Shown here piece after piece: positions 20,765 to 31,158 of a stretch of 64,000 bases of DNA; position 1 is the stretch's first letter, and every line of letters begins with the position of its first letter. This DNA comes from Melanopsichium pennsylvanicum (Eukaryota > Basidiomycota > Ustilaginomycetes > Ustilaginales). The notes beneath the pieces were generated by a model. The model was not told where the DNA came from and made no database searches. It worked only from the letters and a program-made list of their open reading frames with translations. The stretch spans positions 186,001 through 250,000 of the forward strand of contig OAPG01000004.1 in assembly GCA_900208305.1 (NCBI GenBank), read 5' to 3'. Made by a program: the position numbers and the translations under genes.

Positions 20765-23700
20765 CTATGAGTAAACAGGGAAACCAGAAGACATAGCTCT
20801 AGGAGTTGCACGCTTGATATAAGGCAAGAGCGAAGCGAGGCCCGAACTCGGAGCTCTTCTACGCATCGGCGAGGCTTGAGTAGCAGCAGCCATTTTGGAC
20901 GCTAGGATACGACTGGAACACTTCGCAGATGGCAACGCAGATGCCTCTCGGGCATTGGCGGTGGCCAAAATCATTTCTTTGTGAGGCCTCTTCGTGCTTG
21001 CTGAAGATCGTGGTCCAGTCTTACCGGGACCTGACAAAGGTAAGCTGAGGCGGCAACAATCATCACTCCTTGAAGCAAACGCTGGTAGAAGTCGTGAAAT
21101 CCCTTCACGGCGGTGCTGTGGCGAAGGAAGTGTGTGCAGAAGATACGCTTGGGCTTCTTCTTGCACTTTGCTCATCTCTTCGACCGGGAGATGGTTGTAT
21201 TCGTATTGAAGAGCGTCTACCGGGGGACTATTCGGAAGTCGCACATCGAATTCAAGACGAGACGGAGGTCGAATTCGCCAAGGACATTTAGAGGGGTCAT
21301 CGCTGGTGGGCCTGATGAGAACTCGGAGACCAAACTCAAAGAGCGTGCCATCTGGGCAGTGAGGTGCCACCTTGGGTTCCTGCAGCTGGAAGCTAAGCTC
21401 GAAGCCAGGCGCAGATGCACCGCGGCTCACTCTTAACGGAGTCATTTCGGATCTAACACGAAGATGCTCTGAGCCATCTTCTCGGTCATGCTGGCCAGAA
21501 CTATTGTTTGATCGTCGCTGATCGCGCGGATGCACGCGAGGTGGCTGCGCGTGGGAGGAGTCGAAGTTGTTGGCTTGGTTCTGATCTTCTGATGCATAAT
21601 GTTGCAACTGGCCGTGGCGGCTCTGTTGCTCATTTGAACGCGAGTGTGGGGGGATATCGAAACGTATCCGAGCCTCTTTCTCAACTGCTTCGAGTTGCTT
21701 TATTGGTTGCTTTATGGCTTGGTGCCTAAGATGAGATCGCGAACGCAGACCGTCAGATCTAGAAATACAGGTCTCATCGGTCAGAACTGAATTTGCAGGA
21801 TGACTCGTGGCAGGTGTCCACAGCTCCGAGCTCACAGTGCGTGGCGACGTGTTCGACACGCTCATAGCTGGCCTTTTGGGGGTGTTCGTTGCCGAAGAAT
21901 AGCCGTGTAGCCGCAATAGCCTCAGCGAGTGAGATTCCATTCCCGTTGCTGGAAGCGCGTTACCTCGCCTTGAAAAGGGCCGCTGATGATCATCTCCGTC
22001 CGCAGAACCTATGCTGTCACTCGGGGCCATCACCTCTTGAGGCTTACATTCACCAGAGGTGCTGTTGCTGTTGGCTGGTCTCGAAGGGCGGGTCGACCAT
22101 TTCGTGTCGTTTATGGTACTTGATCGCACTTGGGGAACCAACGACGCCGGTACGAGAAGTGAATCGGCTTTACCGTGCGCGGTGTACCGCGGCAGCTTGC
22201 CTGGCAGAGGCCGAGCTTGAGATTCTTCCTTGAAGGCATATGCGGAGCTCTGCTGTGACAGCTTGGCCGGCTGTGGCCGCAAAGTAGGCTCACGTGGCAC
22301 CGAGTCTTCCTTGACCTGTCTTTTAACTCTTCCGGGCAGTGTCCACAACATAGGCTTCTCGGTCAGGACTTCTTCCTGTGCATTCTTCCGCACTTTTCCG
22401 AGCAGTGCCTGCGGTCGCGGCTCTTTAGCTACTCGAGGTTCCGCAGATTGTCTCCGGAGCTTGCCTGGTAGTGCACGTGGACTGGATACTTCCTGAGAGA
22501 CATTCTCAAGCGCAGGTAGTTGTAGCGTTCCTAGCAAAGGACGCGCGTTTGCCTCTTCGACCGAAACTTCCGCAAGGGCTCGTTGCCGAAATTTGCCCGG
22601 AAACGCACGCAAAACAGCTTCTTCAGACGGACCACTGTCTACGAAAGGCCTCTGGAATCTTCGTGACAGTGGCCGCGGGTCCCGTCGAGGAGTGGAGTGG
22701 ACAGTGAAGTCCGACATGCGCCTCATGGTCATTCGCTTGCCAACGGCCACCGACGCAACCTCCTCGTCCTCACTCGAGATGACATCGTGCAATTCCGTAA
22801 CATCTTGTCGTACTGAATACCTGCTTCCGCTGGCTCCATCGACTGCAACCTCTTCTCCAACGACTGAACGCGATGATGAACGCATTACACCACTGAAGTC
22901 GTTCGTTTGCAGAGCTCCAGTACCTTGAGTTGAGGCCTCTCTGCCGCGTTGAGCTGGAGTCTCTTGACAATGTGCTTGCGCGGTCTTCTTCCTGCGCTGG
23001 GCCGGCAGCTCCAGGCTTTCCCGGCGGCTTCGTGTGGCCAGTTCTGGCTCGAGCTGTGGTAGCTTGAGCCGGCCGGGTAGCTTCTTGACCTGCTTGACGG
23101 TGGTGCCGTCTGGTTGAGTATACTGAGAATATGATCTGCTGAGCTTCAGACCCATTGCCTGGGCGGCATTGGCCATCGCAATTGAGCCTGTGCCTTTACT
23201 TGAGCTTGCGATAGGCTCGGCGCTGTTGCCAATGATCCCATCTTTCGCCTCAACACCTAAGGCATTGAGGTCCGGTTGGCCGGTTGAACTGCGAGACACA
23301 ACATCGTCGTCAAGCGCATGTAGCGACAAAGATATCTTAAGCGACTTGCCCTCCACAGCGCTACCCATCATTTCATCCTGGTATGCTTCCGCAGCGACCT
23401 CTTGCAAATTGGGATTTGCCAATAAAAGAAGGTCCATAGCGTCATTGTTAAGCTCAACCGCCTGCTTCTCGATTGATTCGCTCTCCATCATCGTGGATTT
23501 GATCCAGTTTGTGGTCCTTGCAATTAGAGATTCTCTCAACCCGATATGTTCCATCTCGGGAGCAGGCATACCGACTTCGTCAATCAGCTCGGACAATATC
23601 TCATCTTCGGTGCTTGAGGTGCTTGAGGCAGGGCGAAATGTGCATCCCCCATGCTCTTTGTCTGTATTGTGCGCCATCCTGTTATGCAAGGGATCGACAA

Positions 23701-25666
23701 CTATGCAAGCGGTCTCTTGCTCCCCTTGTCTATAGACTGCAATCGGCTCCGCGTCACTGATGTTCTCGGTGTCTGAGTTGATATGAACTAGTCGTTTCTG
23801 GGACATCATTTTATCCACAGGTGGCCTTGACTCGGTATAGGCGTCTTCGACGATCTCTGCTACCCAGGAGCTCTCACCTTCGTCGTCACCTTCCGTCGCT
23901 TCTGAGTAACGATCTCCAGCCAACGTTCCATCCAGTGAGTTTTCAACATTGAAAAGATTTGGTTGTGTCCTCTGATCAACTTCTTTGCCTGTAGAGCGCT
24001 GAGCCTGATGCGAAAGTCCATGCGAGGAAGCCTGTCCAGCTGACGAAAGGTGATATGGGAACCCTGGTGTGGGAGCCGAAAATCTTGACTGATCGTTGAC
24101 CCCGTTGGCTCGACGGTCAAGATCTTCATACGATGTCCCTGGAACTGCGTTGGCAGGTACGTGATCACGCTCGCTACTTTCATTCTTCGAAGAGGACGAT
24201 CTTGAGGATAGAATTTCCACTGGTGCACCATTACCTGATGCTGTAACCGGAAGCTGTTCGGGCACTATCAACGCTGGGCCCCGTGATGGCTCTTTGGCGG
24301 CCTTCTTTCCGACGTTTACCTCCCGAGCTTCGTTTGCATTGGTCAATGGCTGGTCCTGCGCGACGAAATTCACCCCGACCGGCGAAACAAGCGAAGCGGA
24401 CAGAGTGCTCGAATCAGTGCATGCTGACACGGGCACTGAAGCTGTCGATAGCTCAGCCATATGAGCGAGCACGACGTCCGAGCTGCCTTTCTGCGCAGGC
24501 GATTCCGAGAGCGACATCGAGAGTATCGATCCGAAACGATTCGCGGCTGGATTCGTCATGAGGTCGTTGAAAACAGTATCAGGCTCTTGCTCCGCCCTGA
24601 TAAGCTTTTCTAAAATCAAATCTGGTGTGTGAGACTGTGTTCTGATTGATGCAGTCAGACTAGGGGAGCGCTTACCTCTCATGGTTGACAGATAGTTGTC
24701 TGCCTTGATGGGAATCACCACAGACGACGTGCCGCTCGCGTTTGAAGCAGCAGGGTTATGCAAAAGCTTGACATGAGCATCTGCTGGGATACCTTCACGC
24801 TCGCTAATCCTGGAAGACAGCACTGGAAAGTCGCGTGGTGCTGATTGTGCTGCAGTGTTTGCAAGGTGCTTTGGCTGTGAATCAGAAAGGGGAAGGGCAT
24901 CACTATGCTCGTATGAGAGCAACATGAAAGCGTCCCTGAGTATTGAAGTTGAAGGTTTCACAGCTTGGCCAACAATTTCCTGCAGGGCGGCTGAGTCGAA
25001 GTTCGAATCTTCTTCCTTGCTTGCGCCCCCAGGATTGACGTAAAAAAATGATGCCTCTGGCACCGCCAATGCGGAGAGACTTCCAAAGGTAGAGCTTCGC
25101 TCCTCCGCTAGCTCATGACGAACAGTATCGGAACTCGCTATGGGGTGAAGTGGCTCCCTCTTAGATGCAAAGGATTCCAGATTCTCCAAGTGAGAGAGTT
25201 TGTCTGTCGCCTGCTGGCTTAGGGGCTGTCTGCGAGTTTCGGACGATTCTGTTGAAGTCGCTTCCTCCTCCTCTGCAAAGTTGGAGAAGAGCCGAATGAC
25301 CTTAGCCACCTTGCCGCCGTTGCGGCTGGCGCTTCGTGTTGAGCTTGCGGAAACAGTCGACGTTGGTGAATTTTCAAAGGGTGAAGGTTGCAATTTCTTG
25401 GTAACCACACTCGAAGTTGGCAGAAGAACAGGTGGCTTTATTGACGGCAGAGGCATGATGTGGGACGATTGAGCGAGTGTCATGCGGGGTACCCTGGAGT
25501 TGGTGCCTACGAAGAAATTGGCGGCGGTTTGTGGCAGCTTACGAGCCGCCGATGCACGATTGTCGTCCATCGTCACGATATGTGTGCCGTCAAGCGACGA
25601 GTCTTGGTGAGGCCATTGATCACTGATGACTCGTGGACGTCCTTGCTTTTGCGGGGCCTGAAGCAT
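20765..25666 (-). CDS. large disordered protein with seven 22-residue repeats, function unknown
   Basis: An uninterrupted frame of 1633 codons from the ATG at 25666; a second ATG at 25570 is a plausible start. Most of the protein is Ser/Glu/Arg-rich and likely disordered. Residues about 1022-1175 are seven back-to-back copies of a 22-residue unit that begins with a [FLQ]-[PL]-[GA]-[KRT]-[FLV] box followed by basic then acidic residues. A related isolated LPGRL box lies earlier. A C-terminal segment (about 1420-1500, from FELSFQL to DVRLPNSPP) looks folded, with alternating hydrophobic residues and conserved-looking Trp/Pro/Arg. I do not recognise a family. The repetition of short basic motifs suggests multivalent binding, for example to a cytoskeletal or chromatin partner; that is inference only. 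Confidence 0.75.
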   Translation of the reverse strand: MLQAPQKQGRPRVISDQWPHQDSSLDGTHIVTMDDNRASAARKLPQTAANFFVGTNSRVPRMTLAQSSHIMPLPSIKPPVLLPTSSVVTKKLQPSPFENSPTSTVSASSTRSASRNGGKVAKVIRLFSNFAEEEEATSTESSETRRQPLSQQATDKLSHLENLESFASKREPLHPIASSDTVRHELAEERSSTFGSLSALAVPEASFFYVNPGGASKEEDSNFDSAALQEIVGQAVKPSTSILRDAFMLLSYEHSDALPLSDSQPKHLANTAAQSAPRDFPVLSSRISEREGIPADAHVKLLHNPAASNASGTSSVVIPIKADNYLSTMRGKRSPSLTASIRTQSHTPDLILEKLIRAEQEPDTVFNDLMTNPAANRFGSILSMSLSESPAQKGSSDVVLAHMAELSTASVPVSACTDSSTLSASLVSPVGVNFVAQDQPLTNANEAREVNVGKKAAKEPSRGPALIVPEQLPVTASGNGAPVEILSSRSSSSKNESSERDHVPANAVPGTSYEDLDRRANGVNDQSRFSAPTPGFPYHLSSAGQASSHGLSHQAQRSTGKEVDQRTQPNLFNVENSLDGTLAGDRYSEATEGDDEGESSWVAEIVEDAYTESRPPVDKMMSQKRLVHINSDTENISDAEPIAVYRQGEQETACIVVDPLHNRMAHNTDKEHGGCTFRPASSTSSTEDEILSELIDEVGMPAPEMEHIGLRESLIARTTNWIKSTMMESESIEKQAVELNNDAMDLLLLANPNLQEVAAEAYQDEMMGSAVEGKSLKISLSLHALDDDVVSRSSTGQPDLNALGVEAKDGIIGNSAEPIASSSKGTGSIAMANAAQAMGLKLSRSYSQYTQPDGTTVKQVKKLPGRLKLPQLEPELATRSRRESLELPAQRRKKTAQAHCQETPAQRGREASTQGTGALQTNDFSGVMRSSSRSVVGEEVAVDGASGSRYSVRQDVTELHDVISSEDEEVASVAVGKRMTMRRMSDFTVHSTPRRDPRPLSRRFQRPFVDSGPSEEAVLRAFPGKFRQRALAEVSVEEANARPLLGTLQLPALENVSQEVSSPRALPGKLRRQSAEPRVAKEPRPQALLGKVRKNAQEEVLTEKPMLWTLPGRVKRQVKEDSVPREPTLRPQPAKLSQQSSAYAFKEESQARPLPGKLPRYTAHGKADSLLVPASLVPQVRSSTINDTKWSTRPSRPANSNSTSGECKPQEVMAPSDSIGSADGDDHQRPFSRRGNALPATGMESHSLRLLRLHGYSSATNTPKRPAMSVSNTSPRTVSSELWTPATSHPANSVLTDETCISRSDGLRSRSHLRHQAIKQPIKQLEAVEKEARIRFDIPPHSRSNEQQSRHGQLQHYASEDQNQANNFDSSHAQPPRVHPRDQRRSNNSSGQHDREDGSEHLRVRSEMTPLRVSRGASAPGFELSFQLQEPKVAPHCPDGTLFEFGLRVLIRPTSDDPSKCPWRIRPPSRLEFDVRLPNSPPVDALQYEYNHLPVEEMSKVQEEAQAYLLHTLPSPQHRREGISRLLPAFASRSDDCCRLSLPLSGPGKTGPRSSASTKRPHKEMILATANAREASALPSAKCSSRILASKMAAATQASPMRRRAPSSGLASLLPYIKRATPRAMSSGFPVYS
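22142..22603 (-). repeat. seven tandem 66-bp (22-codon) units inside the large gene
   Basis: The boxes read FPGKF, LLGTL, LPGKL, LLGKV, LPGRV, QPAKL and LPGKL, each exactly 66 bases after the last. Every unit keeps the hydrophobic-P-G-K-hydrophobic head, a basic RRQ/RKN-like segment and an acidic second half, while the DNA between units has diverged. The array is therefore old and under protein-level constraint rather than a recent expansion. Confidence 0.8.
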
Positions 25667-26216
25667 TATTAGATGATAAGAGTTTCTAGGCCTCAGGGAG
25701 ATCGAAGCAGTTCATGACGGGGCTCTGATATGGGTAGGAGTGAGTGCGAAGAATCCAGACAAATGTTGAGATACGAACTCGAGCATCTCGTGCCTCATCA
25801 AGAGCACGGTTGTCTAATGGACAATGTTAGCCGGATTCTATTGCACGGCACAGATGAACCCATGTACGTCGCAGATGTGATACTGTATAAGGTTGTGGGA
25901 CCTGCAATGTGATCTTGCAAAAGCTTCAGCAGGGTGAAGCTATTATAAGTAAAGATCAAAACGAGGTGTGACAATATACAGGATGTGGGCACAAAGCGCT
26001 TTGAACGCTGCAGGAATGAGGAGACAGCACAGTGCAGTGCAGAGCAGCCCTTTTCCAGGTGCAACAGGAAGCGCCTGTCGAATTTGGCGCTTGATCCTGT
26101 TCTTTGTTTCTTGTTTTGGGTGACCTTGCATGAACCTGCAGCATTTGGATGCCACACCAAATTTTGTGTGAGAAGCTCACAAAAACTTAGGAAGTTTATC
26201 TAGTTTGATGTTTTGC

Positions 26217-26736
26217 GCCCTGTACCAGTATGGGAGGCCTAGACAAGTAGGGCAGCATATACAGGGCCCAGCTGCTGCACAGACACCGACTCTGAGAGTC
26301 AGCAATGACAAGGATATGCCCAATGTTTGTGTACAGTGCAATAAGTTGGGTGTCACCAGGGGCACCACCAACACGTGTTGCAGATATTCTCCAAGTCCAG
26401 AGCAAGTTGGGAGTGTCTTGCTTATACTTCAATGTTGCGTGAATTGAGCACACCAGCTATGGCTCTAGCTGGTGTAGTGGTTTTGCTGCTCATTATGTCT
26501 TGATTGGGTCCCCAATTCCCAATCCCTGACACAGTCTGCAGGTAGCAGAAGCTAATGTCTTGGTTGTGACTTGTGTAGCACATGTGTTTGATGAACAAAA
26601 GAGGCAGGAAGAGTTGATCCTCCTTGACATCTGTATGCCCTGGCCTCATGTATTTGTTGACATGCAAGTGATCCTGTCATTGAGGACATCCAACTCAACA
26701 AGATGTCCCTGAAAAGTCACCAAAAAAGGGCTCAAT
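26217..26736. repeat. CpG-poor patch, probable eroded repeat
   Basis: Only three CG dinucleotides occur in these 520 bases (near 26287, 26374 and 26438), and none at all from 26439 to 26736. TG and CA are in excess. The composition matches the block at 5121-5766 and contrasts with both flanks. No intact reading frame or terminal repeat is visible. A T/C tract follows directly, which might be a retroelement-like tail or chance. Confidence 0.45.
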
Positions 26737-26777
26737 TCGGAGGGGATCGGAAGTGCCTTCGGGTGCTTGCATGCTGG

Positions 26778-26807
26778 TTTTTTTTCTTTTTTTTCTTTTT
26801 TTTTTTT
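26778..26807. repeat. T-rich tract
   Basis: Thirty bases of T interrupted by two C, just right of the CpG-poor patch, in non-coding DNA. Confidence 0.8.
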
Positions 26808-27322
26808 CTCTCACCAAGAGTCACTCTCGGCAAGACCCATAGGCGGAAGAGCTTCTCGGATTGTCCGTTATTGTGTGGTTCAAAGAAGCAAGTCCTGTGA
26901 CGATTTCAGAGTCTGGTAGATCGGATCAGCCTATCTGACTGGTGCTTTCAATGATGAATCGATTCTAACATGCTGATGACCGAGGAGCATGATGGTCACT
27001 AAGGAGTGTCTTTTGACTGGCAGGCACAGGAGCTCCAGGGTACAATTACCTCCGTAAGTACAGTCGTGTATTTTTATTTTATCTTGCGTGTGTGTGCGTG
27101 TAAGTAGGGGTTTTTTTTTTCTCTTCCGAATGAGAAAGACAGCTTGCACGCCCCCGCAGCGCAATGTATGGCAGAGAGGTGTTGGGGCAGCCGAGACTCT
27201 CCTCCTACACCAGAGTCACTCATCAGACCCTGGAGCGCTTGACGCAGCTCGCATGCGACAAGTCTTGGATCCCGCCCTCTTTGTCGCCATGCGCATAGAG
27301 CTTGAACTGCTCCAGCTGAATC

Positions 27323-27330
27323 AAATATAA
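27323..27330 (+). promoter_or_regulatory. TATA-like element of the small two-exon gene
   Basis: AAATATAA lies about 205 bases upstream of the ATG at 27536 and is followed by a long C/T-rich leader, an arrangement common in well-expressed basidiomycete genes. Confidence 0.4.
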
Positions 27331-27535
27331 GAACTGGGCATCTTCCGGCCTCGGCGGCACCGTCGTTTCCCTCACAACCTTCTATCTTCTTCGCAATTAC
27401 CAAGCTGCTGTCCCGGCTACGCTTCACCCCTTCGCTCGTCTTCGTGTTTGCCTGCACGCTCGCCGTCTTCTTCAAACCATCACCACTCCTTCCACAAACA
27501 GCAACGTCCATCTCACCACAACGCATCCCCTCCAA

Positions 27536-28438
27536 ATGGCACCTTCCGTTTCAGATGTCCGCGCCGTCGGTGTCTCTATGCTCGCCACCAAGAACACTCA
27601 GGTGACTCCAGATGACAAGATCACCGAGGACCCTCGCGACTCAAATCTGCACCGTGCCATTCACTCGCACCCCATGGGCGGTGCTGCCAACCTTCGAGAC
27701 GTCTTCACAAACCAGGGTGAGTAAATGCCGCTTTCTACTACTGCTCGTTCTAGGTTCGTTGCGATTTCCACGCTTCTCAGCCGTGTATCTCGGCAAAATG
27801 TGATCTCGGAATATGCGGACGGGCGAGTTTTTGGGCAGAGTGATTCCCACCTCTGACTTGGGATGTTCACCGGTCCGGTCATCCGCAGCGTGGAGCCCTA
27901 CCCTTCGGTCAATTGATTGGCGTTGTGGATCTTGTGGCTGTCTCACCACTCCCTGACGCTGCATCTAAAGCTTCCGGACGTCTCCGGCGGAGGAATACGG
28001 AAGCTGAGATGCGAATGTGCTCGGTGTGGGAAAGGCCACTCACTGATTGTATGTTTCCAGTCGAACCAACTTCGGCAAGTGATTCGTATGCAATTGGACG
28101 CTCTGCATGCATGTGCGGAGCATGCTGTCGAGCAGAAGTTTTCCAGGCGGCCGAGCCACTGGCTGGTTGGCGACAAGATTTTTGTGGAGTCAGATGATCT
28201 TTTGCAGATTCGGCAGCTGTAACGCTCTCTGTCGAAATTTGCTCGCCTCGCCGGTCAATTTCTGCGGCATTCAAACCCTTGACTCGGAACGCTCGTGTGC
28301 CCTGTGCCCTTTTGGTCACGGTCAGGTACTCAGAGAGGGAAAAGACCGTGGCTCCACGCTCGCTGCTCTTGTTCTCTGACAGGCCAAATGGTCAAGCGGG
28401 ACGAAGACAATGAACGTTTCCTCCCCACTGTCAAATGA
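27536..28438 (+). CDS. small two-exon protein (about 78 residues), function unknown
   Basis: I propose join(27536..27716, 28383..28438). Exon 1 starts at an ATG in good context, reads 60 codons plus one base and ends at a GTGAGT donor. The best acceptor I find is the GACAG at 28378-28382, after a pyrimidine-containing stretch, which continues the frame into QMVKRDEDNERFLPTVK and a TGA. The product is hydrophilic, charged, without signal peptide or membrane segment: MAPSVSDVRAVGVSMLATKN at the start, then an acidic region and HSHPMGGAANLRDVF. The intron of 666 bases is unusually long for this group and the junction is my prediction. The upstream TATA element and CT-rich leader suggest strong transcription. 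I do not recognise the family. If no splicing occurs, the frame stops at codon 63. Confidence 0.5.
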
Positions 28439-29280
28439 GTCGCGGAGAGTTCATTCCGTTTGCGTGTACGCGACAACATGACCTTGCTCTCCTTTGTCAG
28501 ATTGTTCTGGCTCGTAACCGTTGTCGGCGACTTCATTTGTTCTTCAACAAAGAACCGGCGAGTCATCACGCTCGGTCTGGGGGCTTGTTTGCCGATCAGC
28601 TCAATGATCCAGAGTGCCTTTGTGGGATTCCTCCTTGGTCAGATGCAGTCGTTGTGATGCATGGCCATGCCGAGATGGCGATTGCATTTATTTTATTTTA
28701 TTTTTGAAAACTTTTGATTTTTGATTTTTTTTTGGAAATCGAAAGTTGATTTTTTCTTTTCGTGACACGCGAATTTGCCCGATTTTTTTGGACTTTTTGG
28801 ACTCTGGCACGATGCTGTCGAGTCAGGCTTCGCCTCGCGGTCGCGACACTACCCGATGCTCTGCCGTTGACGAGCTCAGAACGCCGCCTCCAATTGTGGC
28901 TTGACAGCCACAGCAATCGGTCGCTTCACCACTCCTCTCCCGAATCACTTCTCGTTTTTCTCCATTGCGTGATGGCTCGATGCTTCCTACGGGCCAAAAT
29001 CTTGAAGTAGGTCTACTGTCTTCGATATTGCAAGATCATCACCCTGTTGTTTCGACCTTCTTTATCATATACCCGAAGGTACTCAGCGCTGTCAAGACCA
29101 TCCTTGCGTCTATCGCCTAGCAGCTCTGTACCCGACGGAGAATTTCGTTCTCAGGTACTTGCCGGCTTTCCCCACAATTTTCGTGCCTCGGCCGTGATCT
29201 TCGCAAAAGATTCGCTGTTCGTCGTCACTCGGCTCTGAAGGGTTATCTCTTTTTCGTCCCTACATGAAATCGTCTCGAGC
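28439..29280. other. malic enzyme promoter region
   Basis: No gene is seen. It contains an AT-rich tract (about 28685-28760) with repeated GATTTTTGATTTT-like words and A/T runs, then more C/T-rich sequence leading to the malic enzyme start. Confidence 0.45.
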
Positions 29281-31158
29281 ATGCTCCGTTCATCCCAAAG
29301 ATCCATAGGCAGCAGTGTCTGTCGCGCTGCAACAGGATGGTACAAAGATGTTGTGGTGGTTGATGCCATCGCGGGACCCTCTTTTGCGGTCGAAGCGTCT
29401 AGTTCGAGACAATGCCCATCACGTCACGGTCCCATCGCCTCGTTCTCTACATCATCAACGATACATTCAAATCAGCTGGCTGACCATCGCATTATATCCG
29501 ATCCCTTTCCGAATCAAGACACGGGCTTCTCATATGAAAAGCGCGACCAGCTCGGCCTCCGTGGCCTGCTTCCTCCTGCCAAGCAGAGCCTCAACACACA
29601 AGTCCTCCGCGTTCTCCACCAACTCCGCAGCAAGGCAACTCCTCTTGAGAAGCACGTGATGCTCGCCTCGCTTAGACAGACCAACACTCGTCTCTATTAC
29701 GCCACCATCCTGGCCAACAAAGAAGAGATTCTGCCCCTGATCTACACTCCCACGGTTGGTGAGGCGTGTCAAAAGTTCTCTCACATCTATCGAAGGCCTG
29801 AGGGTCTCTCCATCTCGCTGGAGGACAAGGGCAAAGTTGCCAGCATCGTCGAGAACTGGCCCGTTCCTGCAGGCTCACCACGCATTGCCGTCATCACCGA
29901 CGGCTCACGCATCCTTGGCCTCGGTGATCTCGGATGGAACGGTCAGGGCATTTCCATCGGCAAGCTGTCGCTCTATGTTGCCGGCGCCGGTATTCACCCC
30001 CGTGCTACTCTCCCCATCGTCGTTGACCTTGGTACCAACAACAAGAAGAACCTTGAGGACCCTCTCTACCTCGGCCTTCGACGCGAGCGTGCAACCACCG
30101 AAGAGTACATTGAATTCATGGACGAGGTCATGGACGCTCTTCACTCTAGATACCCCAACCTTATCATTCAGTACGAGGACTTCACCTCTGAGAATGCCTT
30201 CCGCTTCCTCGAGCGCTATCAGGACAAGTACCCGATGTTCAACGACGACATCCAGGGTACCGGTAGTGTGATCCTCGCCGGTTTCACCAACGCAGCCCGC
30301 ATCGCCTCCAAGGAGAGCGGCCGTCCTCTGCACGATCACCGCATCCTCATGGCAGGTGCTGGTTCTGCCGCTGTCGGTGTCGGCAAGCAGCTGATGTCGT
30401 TCTTCACTCGTCAAGGCCTCACCGAGGACGAGGCCCGCGAGCGCATCTACATCACTGACTCCAAGGGCCTCGTCACCAAAGACCGTGGAGACAAGCTCCA
30501 AGAGCACAAGGTCTTTTTTGCCCGTGACGACAACAATGGCAAGCAGATCAAGGATCTTGCTGGAATTATCGAGTACGTCAAGCCCACTGCCATCCTCGGC
30601 CTTTCCACCGTCAAGGGCACCTTTGACGAAAATGTCATTCGCAAGATGGCCACCCTCAACAAGCGCCCTATCATCTTCCCTCTCTCAAATCCCACCGACA
30701 ATTCCGAATGCACCTATGAGGAGGCGGTCAAATTCACCGAGGGTCGTGTGCTCTTCGCAGCCGGCTCGCCTTTCCCCGAAATTGAGGCAGGGCAGTCGCC
30801 AACTGGCAAGCGCATGATTCCTGGTCAGGGTAATAACTTCCTCGTCTTCCCCGGCATCGGTCTTTGTGCCGCTCTGTGCAAGGCTGGTCGTGTCACCAAC
30901 GAGATGATCACCGAGTCCGCTCTTGCTCTTTCGGACGCACTCAACGATGAGGAGCGTGCTGAGGGCCGCCTCTACCCCAACACCGAGCGCATTCGTGAGA
31001 TCTCGCGCGACATTGCCGTGCGCTGCATTCAGCTGGCAAATAAGCAGGGCGTCACTCGTGACGGAGGCAAGACCGCTGCTATGGACGAGGAGGCGCTGCG
31101 CGAGTGGGTTCACGGCGAAATGTGGACTCCCAAGTACGACTCGCATGAGGATGCTTAA
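29281..31158 (+). CDS. MAE1: malic enzyme, probably mitochondrial
   Basis: The protein has 625 residues and oxidatively decarboxylates malate to pyruvate with reduction of NAD(P). The N-terminal ~75 residues are Ser/Arg/Ala-rich and nearly free of acidic residues (MLRSSQRSIGSSVCRAATGW), like a mitochondrial presequence. The malic domain carries LIYTPTVGEAC with catalytic Tyr155 and GDLGWNGQGISIGKL; the metal site is FNDDIQGTG with Asp322/323; the dinucleotide fold starts at MAGAGSAAVGVGKQL near residue 356; FPLSNPT follows. Length and motif order match single-domain eukaryotic malic enzymes, such as yeast Mae1. NAD versus NADP preference cannot be settled by eye. No intron is needed. The upstream small exon at 27536 is not part of this gene as far as I can see. 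Confidence 0.93.
   Translation: MLRSSQRSIGSSVCRAATGWYKDVVVVDAIAGPSFAVEASSSRQCPSRHGPIASFSTSSTIHSNQLADHRIISDPFPNQDTGFSYEKRDQLGLRGLLPPAKQSLNTQVLRVLHQLRSKATPLEKHVMLASLRQTNTRLYYATILANKEEILPLIYTPTVGEACQKFSHIYRRPEGLSISLEDKGKVASIVENWPVPAGSPRIAVITDGSRILGLGDLGWNGQGISIGKLSLYVAGAGIHPRATLPIVVDLGTNNKKNLEDPLYLGLRRERATTEEYIEFMDEVMDALHSRYPNLIIQYEDFTSENAFRFLERYQDKYPMFNDDIQGTGSVILAGFTNAARIASKESGRPLHDHRILMAGAGSAAVGVGKQLMSFFTRQGLTEDEARERIYITDSKGLVTKDRGDKLQEHKVFFARDDNNGKQIKDLAGIIEYVKPTAILGLSTVKGTFDENVIRKMATLNKRPIIFPLSNPTDNSECTYEEAVKFTEGRVLFAAGSPFPEIEAGQSPTGKRMIPGQGNNFLVFPGIGLCAALCKAGRVTNEMITESALALSDALNDEERAEGRLYPNTERIREISRDIAVRCIQLANKQGVTRDGGKTAAMDEEALREWVHGEMWTPKYDSHEDA

Larger units (their letters stand above)
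25667..27322. other. gene-free region with CpG-poor patch and T-rich tract
   Basis: No gene is seen between the large gene (-) and the TATA box of the small two-exon gene (+). It contains the CpG-poor patch at 26217-26736, a T-rich tract (26778-26807) and a T run at about 27111-27120. Confidence 0.5.

Noticed and set aside
27536..29281. Small exon at 27536 as an alternative first exon of the malic enzyme gene
   Set aside because: It would need an intron over 1.5 kb and I found no in-frame acceptor in the malic enzyme N-terminus; the malic enzyme frame already has its own presequence.
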